A stretch of DNA of 64,000 bases from positions 545,420-609,419 of the forward strand of contig JAAKBF010000343.1 of assembly GCA_012656075.1 (NCBI GenBank). Reading direction: 5' to 3'. A program made the position numbers and the translations under genes. Within the stretch, counting starts at the first letter, position 1, and every line of letters starts with the position of its first letter. The notes beneath the pieces are model-generated. The model was not told the origin of the DNA and did not search any database. It saw nothing but the letters and a program-made list of their open reading frames with translations. Source of the stretch: Phytophthora hibernalis. Lineage: Eukaryota > Oomycota > Peronosporomycetes > Peronosporales > Peronosporaceae. This document shows positions 9,840-20,579 of the stretch, one piece after another.

Positions 9840-10815
9840 ATGACTTCGTCGCCGCGTAGCTCTCGCGCGCGCTCCCGTTCGCGGTCTCTGTTGCGCTCAG
9901 TATCTGGTCGTTCGCCTCGTCGCACTGCACGCCAAAACTCCGCGTCCAGATCTCGCTCGGCGTCGCGTTCTCGCTCCGCATCCCGTGCGTACTTAACAAA
10001 TGCTACTAGTATCTCCAATTTCACCCCCTTCCCGTGTTAATCGCTCGCTATGATGTGCCTCATTAGACGCGCGGTCGTCTGCAGATGAGAAATCACCCAA
10101 GAAATCACCCAAGTCAAAGCCCGTGACGCTGCGCGTGGAGAACCTCACGCGCAACGTGAACGCCGACCACTTGCGCGAGATCTTCGGCAAGTTCGGCATT
10201 GTGGTACGTGTGGAGATGGCCGTGCCAAGAGGCAAAGCCAGTGCTGTTGTGGCCTTCGCTGCTCAGAAGGACGCGGACAGCGCCAAGAGCCACATGCACG
10301 ACGGCTGGCTGGACGGCAACAAGCTGCGCGTGCTGCCGGACGCCCCCAAGCTCGAGCAGGTGACTCGCCGCACGGTGACGCGTACGTCGCTGTCTCCGCG
10401 CAGTCGCGGGCGACGTGGCGGCCGCTTCCGGTCGCCGTCACGCAGTCGTCCGCGCTCTCCGATCCGTGGAGGACGCGGTCGACGTGGTGCCTCGCCCTTC
10501 CGAGGACGCAGTCGCAGTCGAAGCAACCGACGTGGAGGACGCTCGAGATCGAGGTCGCCAGCGTTCCGTAGACGGCCGCCGTCGCCCTTTCGAGGTGGAC
10601 GACGTAGCCCTCCTGCACCCCGAGGAGGCCGACGACGCTCGCCCAGCCCGTTCCGGCGTCGTCGCAGCCCGAGTCGCAACAGGAGCTTCAGCAGCAGGAG
10701 TCGCAGTCGCAGTGGGAGTCGCAGCAGGAGTCGCAGCTTCAGCAGTCGCAGTCGAAGCTCCAGTCGCGGACGGGGTCGACGCCGCAGCCCAAGCCGAAGC
10801 CGCAGCCGCAGCTAA
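9840..10815 (+). CDS. RNPS1/SR45-like RRM and RS-domain splicing factor (one intron)
   Basis: Exon 1 (9840-9984) encodes an N-terminal Ser/Arg-rich segment. An intron at 9985-10066 (donor GTGCGT, matching the oomycete GTRNGT pattern; acceptor ATTAG) joins in frame to exon 2. Exon 2 carries one RRM at about 10114-10330: RNP2-like VTLRVENL, the RNPS1-type LTRNVNADHLREIF helix and RNP1-like ASAVVAFA. A long RS domain of Arg/Ser and Arg/Pro/Gly repeats follows to the stop. The RRM helix resembles RNPS1 and plant SR45, so a role in splicing or the exon-junction/ASAP complex is inferred. Total about 297 aa. Antisense frames here are composition artefacts of the RS repeats. Confidence 0.83.
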
Positions 10816-10981
10816 GGATGAGGCTATTCTGTCGCGCAGAGCATTTTGTACTGGTTCAAGTGTTTTTGATTTCGAGCTGCTTACTGCTGCCTTTCTAATG
10901 AATACACGTCCTTCATCTCCATAGTTCACCTTCACCTGGCGATATCGTAATGTAGTTTGATATCCCTATCTCCATACGTAC

Positions 10982-13900
10982 TTAAAGCATGTTACGGCCC
11001 GTATAGCGACGCACAAGCGGAGAGCGCGGTATGATCGAGCTGTCTCCGTGGCCTAGATCGTGGACGTCGTCGTTGGACATGGTGCGGTTTTCGAAGCCGC
11101 GAGTCCTCAGAGCCGACGGGCGTTGGAAGCTGCGCTGATTCTCGGAGCCAGCTTCGGCCATGGAGCCATTCTCACCCACCCTGGTTAGTCTGTCGGCAGA
11201 CCGACCGGCATTCATGGTGGCGTTCTCGCGGCCTCGGCCGGATGCCGTGTCTGCCTCGGGGTTACGTGAAAGAGCAGATACGGAGAAGAACCGTCTTCGA
11301 CCTTGGCCATGGCGCGCGCCGCGGAAAATATTGCCTGCTGAGTGTGTCGGCGGCACGTCTGCAGTTGTGGCTGCACGTTCCGTACGCGCATGTGTCACGC
11401 GCGCGCTCTCCGTAAGCCCGTCGGCATCCGCGTCAGAGTCGGAAGGCAAGCGGTGAAAGGCCATGGAACCGCGACTCGCGTGACGCTCGAAGATTGACTT
11501 TGTTTTCTTCGCAGCGCGGACGTATCTGTCGGTCGACATGAATGACTCCACCATAACACTCTCGGCGTCGTAACTGAACGCACTGCCTCTCGTCGTCGAA
11601 CGGCGGCTGCCAAGGCGACCGATTAGTGGTCGTGATGCCATCACCACGGCCGGAGCAATCGGCTTGGTCACGCTGATATCGTGCATGCTTGAGGTCAGTA
11701 GGGATGCAGCTCCAACGCGGCCAGCCTCTCCACCTGCCACATCCTCCGGGATCTTCTCGGCCGGAGGGAACGTGAGTAGCTGGTCTGCAATGTGAATGAG
11801 ACCATAGGCATTCACCTCCTGGGCCAAGTGCTTGTACGACGGCCGGAACATGCGCATGTATCCCTTCCACATGAAGTCGCGCGATAACGCTGAGACGACC
11901 AGTAGCGGAACCACTAACCAGAAAGCATCGATGCGGAACGTGTTCGAGAACACGCCGTTCCAGTACGATGAACTGATAGAATCGCCGCCAGAAATGAAGG
12001 CTGCCGTTCCGATCCAAAGCATAAAGGACACGAAGTAGATGCCGATGTGAATAGGCCACCACATTTGCTGGTGCAGACACAGCTTCAACGTCACCACGAT
12101 CAACACAATAGTGAACGACGTGCACCCGTAGACCCACATCGTCGGGGTGTCCCCTCCAGTTACCAAGTAGCGCATTCCGTATACGACGCCGAAGCAGATA
12201 ATGAGCGATTCCCATACACATGATGTGATCCAGGCCCACACCACCTTCGTGTTGAACCTCGTGTTTTCCTGGCCAATACGGTACAGAAGCGGGTAATTGT
12301 GCGCTAAGCAGGCAGGTACGTCCTGTTCGAAGGTGCTCACGAGAATGATGGGCAGTGCTGTGAAGAGCAGATTGTATCCCTGAAGCCCCCATTCGAGGAA
12401 AAACTTCTGTCCCGAGTAGCCCGTGTAGATCATGTACCAGAACTGCGCCAGGTTCAGAATCACGTTTTTGTAGAAAATGTACAGGATCAATTTGCCCATA
12501 CGCACGTAGTTCCATCGACCGTGGACGAGTAACAGGCGCGACAGGAAGCGGAACTGCGCGATGGCATAGTCCGACGAGTTCGCAGCCTGCATACCTTCCT
12601 GCCCAGAGATACCAACACCGACGTGTGCGGCTTGAATCATAGAGACATCGTTGGCACCATCGCCGATGGCTAGAGTTCGGATTTCAGGGTTGTTGTCACG
12701 AACCAATCGCACTAATTGAGCCTTCTGAGCAGGAGACACACGACAAGCAATCACTGCCACGCACTTCTCCGCCACCTTCAGTAGTAGCTCAGGGCACTCT
12801 TCCAGCGCAAGCTCGAGTGTTTCACCGTCAATCACCAGCCCCAAATCAAGTTTAGGCATCTCCGCCACGCTCTCGATGCGGGTCATTCGCTTATGGTGGT
12901 TCCTAATCGAGACCGAGCTTCGTACTTCTGACGAAACCGATACACCAAGCGGGCCAGCTGCTGTCGATGCCGAAGTGTCATCATCGTCAGCCTCATGGTT
13001 GTACGCTTCCAGCTCTTTCATAATGCTAGCCAAGTCCGGGTGCGTATCCGCCGAGATCACTATCCGCTCGATGTCCGAGGCAAGTAGACGGCAAGCAAAG
13101 CCGATGTTGATCGCTGTCTCCTCCTTGTCACCCGTGAGCATCCAGATCTTAATCGATGCCTGACGCAGTTTGTAAATGGTATCAGGCACCTCTGCCTGCA
13201 GCCGATCTTCAATTGCAGTCGCACCCAAAATGTCCAAATTCACCTCAATTTCCTCCATCAGTCGATCAATGTCATTGTCTTCGCCATTACGACGAAGGTC
13301 GATCTGACGCATGTCGTTGATGGCCGTGCGATAGCGAATCACCCACGACTCAAAGAACGTCGGATTAACGTCTGTCATGCCAATCACGAGCGTTCGCAGA
13401 CCCTCCGAGGCGAATTGCTCCATGTGCTGCAGCGTCAGGTTGCGCATCTGCTTCACAGCAGGGTCGTTCGTCGGTCTCAAGCGCTCATACATGACGGTGT
13501 CCGCTCCTTTGCAGAAAAGCTTCAACTCGCCGTGAGGTCCCTTGAGGATAACTGACATACGCTTTCGCGTGCTGTTAAACTCAAGTACCTCCAGGATCTC
13601 ATACCCACCAACGGCGTGATCAGCAACGGGTTGGTTACACGTCATCTGTTCTGGGCGATCGACGCACGAAAATACTCGACCATCGCCTTACCGGGTCCAC
13701 GAGCCACGAACTTGTAGCCAAAGCACGCAGCTGCAGCGACCAGCGCTTGTTCATCCGGAGAAGATGCACTCAAACGCAGACTGTTGTCCGGGGCCTTTTC
13801 CGGCATGACAGTGTGGCACACTGCCAAATGCTCGAAAAATGACCCGATTGCCTTCGCCTGGATACTATTCTTCTGCGCCAGCGCGTCAAACATTGCATCA

Positions 13901-15493
13901 TCTTGGTAGTTCACGAAGGGGGCCTTGACAACACGATCCGTGGGGGATTGTTCGAATCTGGCGCAGTATCGATGCGGTCTTTCCTCATCGGAGCGGTGCA
14001 ACCGCCGCCGGGAGTCACGGCAAAGAACGAGGACGTCATCGGTGCTTCTTCCTGCTGCCGCTTCCTGGCTGCAATGCCCACCTCCGTCTCGCCCATACCG
14101 TACGCGACGCCATTGATGGAGCACTTGCGGAACTCCATAATGTTACACGTCAGGGTGCCCGTCTTGTCCGAGAAAATGTAGTCGATCTGACCGAGCTCCT
14201 CATTCAGAGACATCGTGCGCACTTGGCACGGCGTGTCCGTCTCGGCATGGTACATTTCCAGGTCGTTGTTCATGAAATACGACTGCATGAACTTCACGGA
14301 CGTCATACTCACGTACAGCGACACGGGGATGAACGAGTTCAGCAGCAAAAAGTAGTACAGCACCATGATGAAAAGTTCCCCGTCGGCGACTTGAGCGCCG
14401 TCGAGTTGCCATCGAACAAATACCACGCCGCCTTGAGCTTGTCCTTGTCGAGATTTTGACCGTTCCAGACCGTCGACAGAATAGCGCCTGTCAGACACAG
14501 CGCCACCATGAGCAGACAAATATACAGAATCTGCGTGTTCAGGCGCTTCTCCATGTTGCTCCACTTCATGGGCTCGGACGACGAGGCCATCATGATCTTC
14601 GTGTCGGGGCCCGTGTTCACCACCAGTCCATAAATGTACTCCGTGTTTCGCAGCGTGGAGCCACGCAGCACAATAGCGTTGGTCGTGATGACCTCCTTCT
14701 TGCCTCCATTCAGCGTCATAGAGCCGCTAAAGCGGTGAATGGCATTATTCGGCGTTTCGCACACCACCGTTCCCTTCAAGTCTCCAACAGCAGCATCATT
14801 CTCCAACGCCGTGTACGTGGCCTCCAGTCCCTGTCTGAGCTTCAAATTGGTCTCTCCGTCCAGTGATTTGGTCTCCACGTAGCAAATGCCCGCGGGGTTT
14901 GCAGGCTCCGGTTCACAGGCTCCCAGAATCACCAAGTCAGCTGGAACTGGGTCTCTATTCGCCACTTTCACCACATCTCCGACCTGCAGCATATGCCATT
15001 TAGCAGGCTCAAAGGCTTTAGTGTCCTGTTGGAACCGAAGACAAGGTAAATTGTTTGCAATGTGGTCGGCCTTGTGGCGCTTGTAGTCCTCCAGACAGGC
15101 GAAGAACATGTCGATGAGCACGATAATAGACAGAGCTGGGAGTGAAGCTGGGAAGCCGCCCGTGTTGGAGATGGGCTTGATGGTCTGCATGACGGAGATG
15201 ACGAGGAAGTAGGCGTTGGCCAGTTTGCTGAACTCGTAGAAGAGCAACTTGGGCAAGAAGTTGTACACCGTAAAGCGACTTGTAATCACTAAGTTGCTGC
15301 AGTAGCCCTCATTTTCCGCATTAAGGTGCACGTAGCGGTAATCTGATTCCGCATCTGATTCCGCTTCAGGAGTGTGTGTCACTACTAATTGCGGAACGTC
15401 CTCCTCGGCCTGCGAGTCGTCCACGTGGACGTCCACCACGCCACTGCCCAGGATACTGTCGGCGTCGATTTCATCTAGGTACGGGGACGTCAT
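10982..15493 (-). CDS. P4-type ATPase, phospholipid flippase (three apparent frameshifts)
   Basis: About 1504 aa in four frame segments. The N-terminal part has the flippase entry region, the DGET actuator motif (about residues 212-215) and TM1-3. Near 14160 is the phosphorylation motif DKTGTLTC, followed by the N domain, TGDKEETA, GDGANDVSMIQ and six C-terminal membrane segments. A disordered Ser/Arg-rich tail of about 250 aa ends the protein. The frame slips by one missing base at an A4 run (14371-14374), a G5 run (13942-13946) and near 13648-13655. With three bases added, the length is an exact multiple of three and no stop remains. P4-ATPases move aminophospholipids to the cytosolic leaflet, usually with a CDC50 partner, not seen here. 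ATG at 15493. Confidence 0.9.
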
Positions 15494-15943
15494 GGGTTGC
15501 AGCAGCGCGTAGGGGCGGTGGGCGTGCCGCCCTCGTCGTCCCCAGTCGGCATTGGAGACTTTGAGGCTGTTTGGTTGTGGGACTTTCGTAATGACGGTCT
15601 GGGACTGGGAAGCTATGTTTGGTTACAGAAATGCGACAGGTGGAGGATGGGAAGGTGGATAACCTGTGGAAAGCGATGCAATTTGGTTGGAGAGGGGGTA
15701 GGGTGATGGGTTGGAGGGTTGATACCCTGGCTAAACGAATGGAGGAGATTAGGAAGACTGGATGAGCATGATGTCGTCTGGCAGATGTACAGGAGCGGTG
15801 CCTGCAATTTGTTGTTCGTTTGGCCATTGTCTGGTTGAGCGCTTCCTGGCTGCATGTATTGGGAAAGTCTTGCCATGAATTAGGAAGTTCTTGCTGTATT
15901 ATAGAGCAAGAGAAGCGGTTTTAATGGGCGTGGGGTCAAAAGA
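15494..15943. other. Upstream flank of the flippase gene
   Basis: About 450 bp holding the flippase promoter. Overlapping open frames on both strands have no recognisable features and are not called. Confidence 0.4.
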
Positions 15944-16234
15944 CTATGTTCTGGTGATGGACGCTGCCGCAATCAGGCTGCTCGCTTCCATGACGCCTTC
16001 AAGGCTGCCAAATTTGTGTGGGCGATCCCATTGCCCGGCAATTGGCCGATCTTTTTGGCGCGTGTAGATGTATTTATGGATAATGCGGTGAACAAGTTGT
16101 TCCTCGCGGAGGCTGAAGCGTTCGATGTGTATCGACAGTTTGCGGTAAGCCTTGCGCTGCACTATCTCAGGGCCGTCCCACAGTGGATTAGTCAGGGCGG
16201 CAGCCTTCTTTTTGCTCTTTGCACGCCAAGGCAT
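15944..16234 (-). CDS. Small hypothetical protein
   Basis: A 96 aa frame beginning MPWRAKSKKKAAALTNPLWD (ten more codons are open upstream to 16264). The N terminus is Lys-rich, the centre is helical with mixed charge (EIVQRKAYRKLSIHIERF), and the end is small and apolar. There is no signal peptide or membrane segment. Not recognised. The residue mixture looks coding, but no paralogue or domain supports it; it could also be an exon of a larger gene. Confidence 0.38.
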   Translation of the reverse strand: MPWRAKSKKKAAALTNPLWDGPEIVQRKAYRKLSIHIERFSLREEQLVHRIIHKYIYTRQKDRPIAGQWDRPHKFGSLEGVMEASSLIAAASITRT

Positions 16235-16264
16235 GCCTTTATTGTGCGGCACGCCGGTGCACAA

Positions 16265-16855
16265 GTTGGACTTGTCAGACGGACCTGTTCTCGGTGACGG
16301 AACTGGGAAGTAACGAGTAAGTCTGCCGTCTTTTCAGGCACGCGTTACTGGAAACATACCCACGCCGCACTATCAGTCCAGGGGACGAATTAGTGTTAGT
16401 GGAGAGCTGTACATGTATCCGCAACACCGATGGCCAACGTGGCAACGCCTGCTTTTGGAGCACTTGGAGCCTGCAGCGATTAATTTCGGCGGCAAAGCGT
16501 TGTCTGTGCCTCCTCTTTTGTTTCTAACGCTCCGAAGTCGCCGAGTCCAGATGGACGAGGGCCTTCAAGCAGCATGAAGGGCCGACAAGTCGAGATCGTG
16601 CTGAAGAGCACATCCAATCAGAATGCTGAAAATATAATTTGAGAGAGACGATTGGTTTAAAGTCTACACCGTGCAAACAACTGGCACCGCGCACTAAAGT
16701 GGCAAGTTACGTTACCGGTAGTAGTATCCAACAATAGCTGATTTCGGGCGAAAAGGCTTTTTTAAGGCTTTAAAAAGTCTTTTGCGCCAAAATCAGCTAT
16801 TGTTGGCGATGTTTGTCTTCTCCAGTTCGAATGTGCTATTATTAAAATAATAGCC
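16265..16855. other. Gene-poor stretch with a foldback repeat
   Basis: No gene seen. It contains the hairpin at 16728-16806 described separately, and it is the 5' flank of the coiled-coil frame at 16856. Confidence 0.4.
16728..16806. repeat. 79-bp imperfect palindrome (foldback repeat)
   Basis: The left arm starts CCAACAATAGCTGATTT (16728 on) and the right arm ends AAATCAGCTATTGTTGG (to 16806). The arms pair over about 35 bp with a few mismatches, around a short T/A-rich loop. It could be a very small foldback MITE or a transcribed hairpin. No clear target duplication. Confidence 0.6.
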
Positions 16856-17212
16856 ATGTCGACCAACCCGAAGCGCAGCAGAACCAACAGCAACCCGTCA
16901 CCCGTGCAAGTGTCGTTCACACTACCGCAGCCCAGTGACGTCACCAACGACGACCTGGTGGCCATCGAGAGACAAAAACTGCAACTGGACCGGGAGCGTC
17001 TTCGGATGGACAAAGAGAAGCACGAAATGGACAAGCAGAAGCACCAGATGAAGCAAAAGATCCGCCAAGCTCAACTGCAAAAGCTGCGGGCAGAGACGGC
17101 ACTCGCCAAAGCTTCGGCGGCTTCCACGAAGCTGGCAACGTTCGACAAACTAGCCACTCTGGGGATGTCTCCCGACAAAATGACGTCCATGTACACCGTT
17201 CACTCTAATTAG
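16856..17212 (+). CDS. Coiled-coil protein, 3' end supplied by a MITE
   Basis: A 118 aa frame: a Ser/Pro/Asn-rich start (MSTNPKRSRTNSNPS), then a charged coiled coil at about residues 35-85 (repeats of RLRMDKEKHEMDKQKHQMKQ type), then an Ala/Lys helix. The last six codons and the stop lie inside the left terminal repeat of the mariner-type MITE at 17194. The natural C terminus has therefore probably been lost or moved. Composition resembles trihelix or Myb-like transposon-associated coiled coils, but no DNA-binding domain is visible. Function unknown. Confidence 0.5.
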   Translation: MSTNPKRSRTNSNPSPVQVSFTLPQPSDVTNDDLVAIERQKLQLDRERLRMDKEKHEMDKQKHQMKQKIRQAQLQKLRAETALAKASAASTKLATFDKLATLGMSPDKMTSMYTVHSN

Positions 17213-17463
17213 TCTGACCCTGACTAATTATGGTGTACGATTTTTATCGGAGAAAGTCGAACTTTTGAATTGATCTTGTTACAACAATATTAAATTTTTA
17301 TTGAAAGTAAGATGATGATTGGCTTCGCCTCGGCGAGATCTGCTCAAATCCACTGTCTTTGTGCTCTTTTAAACTCTTCGGGAAATTTTTGTCGTCCGTG
17401 GTGTCACGAAAAAGTACAGAAGCATGACTATATTCGAAGCACGACTAATTAGAGTGAACGGTG
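17194..17463. mobile_element. 270-bp mariner-type MITE with perfect terminal repeats
   Basis: Terminal inverted repeats start CACCGTTCACTCTAATTAGT at 17194 and are matched perfectly over 21 bp by the complement ending at 17463. TA dinucleotides on both sides (17192-17193 and 17464-17465) are the expected Tc1/mariner target duplication. The inside is A+T-rich and has no coding frame, so it must move with a transposase from elsewhere. Confidence 0.82.
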
Positions 17464-17465
17464 TA

Positions 17466-17768
17466 ACGCCTTCAACGAGATCGAGGACTAATTTTACTAT
17501 TAATAGTACGAAGTTAGTAACTTTTCTTACTATTTTGTTTTAGTGCTTTGAATTCTCAGTAGACCCCAAAACATTATTATTATAGTGAAGTTACTACTTT
17601 TGGTCACGCGGTGAAAAACTGATGTGGGCGTTAAGACGGAAGGGTCCATCCGTTTCGTTTATCTGGCAAGTCTATTCTTCATTTCCGGGAGTGAACTTGC
17701 ACCGACTTTAGTTTTTTCTTGTCGCGTTATACTTGAAAGTGCAGAGCTTGGCGCAAGCAGAAAGAGTC
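17466..17768. other. A+T-rich intergenic region
   Basis: 5' flank of the first membrane-protein gene. T-rich with TTAGTAA/TACTATT runs; no gene seen. Confidence 0.4.
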
Positions 17769-19906
17769 ATGTCGACCCCCTCTTCGATTCCGCAGGTGCA
17801 GGTGAAGCCTGCGTCAGGTCGACAATCGTGGACACCAGGAGCTGCTACCCAAGCGATTTCGTCCGTGAAATCTCAAGCTCCACGTGGACACCAATACTTG
17901 GTGGGCCACCGAGCCAGGAAGAAACTGATGAGATGGTACATCTTCGGAATCATTCGACGTCTGGTAGTGATTGCAGCCGCTATCCAGTACATTATCGTCT
18001 CGATGACAGCCACTTCCGGCATGATACGGACGTTGACGGGTGTGCATAACCCGCCGGAGTCATTTCGTGTTTTCACGGCGTCACTTATCTCTGGGTATCT
18101 TGGAAAAGGCCTCATTCGCGAAAGCTCTTTGGTGAAAACTGTCCTCGGAAATGACACCACACCTCGAGACTACGTCGTGTTTCTTGAGTCTAAAACGAAC
18201 ACTTCGTTTCATAATTGCTCTGGACTGCCGAAATTCAACCCTGCAATCTATGGCTACGACTACCTGAGCAAAACTTACCTCGAGATGGTAGAAGATGTCA
18301 AGTACAACGTCACCGTTCTTGAAAACTCCGAGCTGGTGACTATAGTGGTGGACTGCAGCTTCACGAATCTCAAGACGGGAGATGCCGCTATGATACGTTT
18401 TTCAACTTGGTGCGCTCACGTAGTGACCCGGACGACTTGTACGTGGTTACGATGTCGCTCAACGTCCAGGATTATGAACTTCGTGACTACCGCAAGAAAG
18501 GACCCGGAGTTTTGGGCATGATTTCTCTATCGCGTAATATGAGCGCAAGATCCATGGGCGAATACTACCTCATGGCGTTGACGTACCCGTACAAACGATC
18601 CATGGACTTTGAGGTGTACGAGTTTGTGAGGATTACCACTGACAGCTATCTCGAGCTGCGTAGTGTACCACGCGACCCACTCACGCAACCTGTGAAACGT
18701 TTAGTGACGGCACGAAAACGAGGGTTCTTCGATGGACAGGAGCAGTCTAATATTCGCTACATGTACACAATGTTGGACTCAAACGTAACGAGCGCACAAA
18801 CTCGTTGGGAGTGGCTTGGGGAAGCTGTGATTGAGGATTCACGAGCATGGGTGCACGGACTCCACCTCTATTTTGGCGTGCAAACGATATTTTCACTGCT
18901 TGTGCTGTGCGTTGTGGCTTTCCAGAATGCTCGAACTGGCAAATTGTGGGTTGGTGACCCGTTCGCTGCGGTATCAACCGCAAGTCTCGTGACACGAGGC
19001 ATTTTGGTGGTCATCTCGTGGTATGTGAACTCGTTCTGGATGCTGTTCGAGTATTGCTTGGCAAATGGCGGCAAAATCTCGAAAACGCAGATTGTAAGAG
19101 TTCACACGGAGCTCGTACACGCTGATATTCTTGTTGTGTATCTCAGTTTAGTTGGCCTTCTCAGCGGAATCTTTCGAGAGCGAATTGACCCGTCAGTTGC
19201 AATCTTCTTGTTCGAGATTATCTACGCTTATGGATTAACCATTGAGACGTGGTCAGCTGTTATTCGTAAGGTGGTTGTGAAGTACTCCGACAGCGTCTTT
19301 TACTTAGGCGTGCCGAAGCTTTCAGCGAGTGTCTCTAAGATGTCACCGCTACGACTATGGACTGCCTTTCAGATTCCTTTACAAAAGGATGGCAAGTTTA
19401 TTTTCGCGTCGTTCTTCCCTAATGCCATTTTGCTGTCGATTATCGCTGGGTTTGCCATTGTGCACAAGATTTACCGTCACTACCATCCAGATAAGACTCG
19501 CCAAAGATCAAGTGCACAGAGCACGGAGAGGTCATCGATAAGCGAAAAGACTGCGATTGCATTGAAAGGTAACCTTACCAACTTTGAGATCTCAACTGGA
19601 GCGGAACTGCGGACGCGGTTCGGCCTCATTTCCGATTACAACAACTACGTGTATTTCAAAGGTATGAAGTTTGCGTCGGCAGACGGTGTGTACTGCTCCG
19701 GGTACGTGATCGTGAACGGGAAATACTTGGTTGATACGAGACATCTACTGTCAATCGCAATGATCAAGGCGATTGGGTCGCGCTTCACGAATGTCTACGT
19801 GTATGAAGTAGACGGAAACACAGTGAAGGAAACTTCACGACTAGTGTACCCAGATACCTTTACGTGGTCAGACTTGTGGCATCTGAATGTTGCGGTGCTA
19901 CTTTGA
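17769..19906 (+). CDS. Multispanning membrane protein, paralogue 1 (apparent frameshift)
   Basis: Start taken at MSTPSSIPQ. One missing T in the T5 run at 18398-18402 separates the first part from the rest; the second frame carries on in register with paralogue 2. Corrected length is 712 aa against 710 aa for the neighbour. Membrane segments: one near residue 65 (LVVIAAAIQYIIVSM), then several in the second half (TIFSLLVLCVVAF, GILVVISWYVNSFW, ILVVYLSLVGLL, AILLSIIAGFAIV). The segment between the first and second groups has several Asn-x-Ser/Thr sites, suggesting an extracytoplasmic loop. The C-terminal domain (FKGMKFASADGVYCSGYVI) is strongly conserved in the pair. I do not recognise the family. 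Confidence 0.82.
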
Positions 19907-20579
19907 GCGAGAGGAGCCGAGAGCAAGGTAATAAGCAACTTTTTCAAAACTTGACGGCTTGTTTGCAACTCAGTTGTCCTGGCATACCCTCCACTGCAGC
20001 TTGTCAATTTTATTTACGTCGCCAACCCGATCCGAGGCGCATTGCTGTTCAAGTCAAACGCGGTTCTAAGGAACGCTGTGCCGAAGCCCCAATGCAAATC
20101 CCCCTGCAACACACAGTCCAAAAATGAATGTACCGAAATTCAAAAGGGCCGCCGCGATGCCATCGGAAATGTTTAAGTTCTTCACCCACACAGTTGAAAG
20201 ATACAGTCGTAAGCTACAAAAATATTAGGCACATCATTTCTAGCCATTTAGCTAGACCACTTTCAGTGGTGTTTTTACCTACATGTGTCACACTTTACTG
20301 GTGGTGATAGTCCTCTGCTCAACGTTCTGTACATGGTTTTCTATCTTGGAAGTAACTTGCCAATCGCTTCAATATGCTTTTGGTACAATTCGTGCATTGT
20401 AGCCTCGGCGAGTTATCGTTTTTAGCACGGTGTGAGGAAGGCTAAAAGTCTCTCACCTTCAATTTTTAGCACAGTCTTCAAAACTCGGCAACGTCTCGTG
20501 TCGTGTCTCTGTCCTGGATAACTTTAGCCTTGACAAGATGGTCACTTGCGTGCCATTTTGACATCGACACTTGTTCGTG
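19907..20579. other. Intergenic region between membrane-protein paralogues
   Basis: About 670 bp with no supported gene; 3' flank of paralogue 1 and promoter of paralogue 2. Confidence 0.4.

Noticed and set aside
10145..10935. Long antisense and alternative-frame open readings over the SR gene
   Set aside because: They are Ala/Arg-rich shadows of RS repeats in a G+C-rich region.
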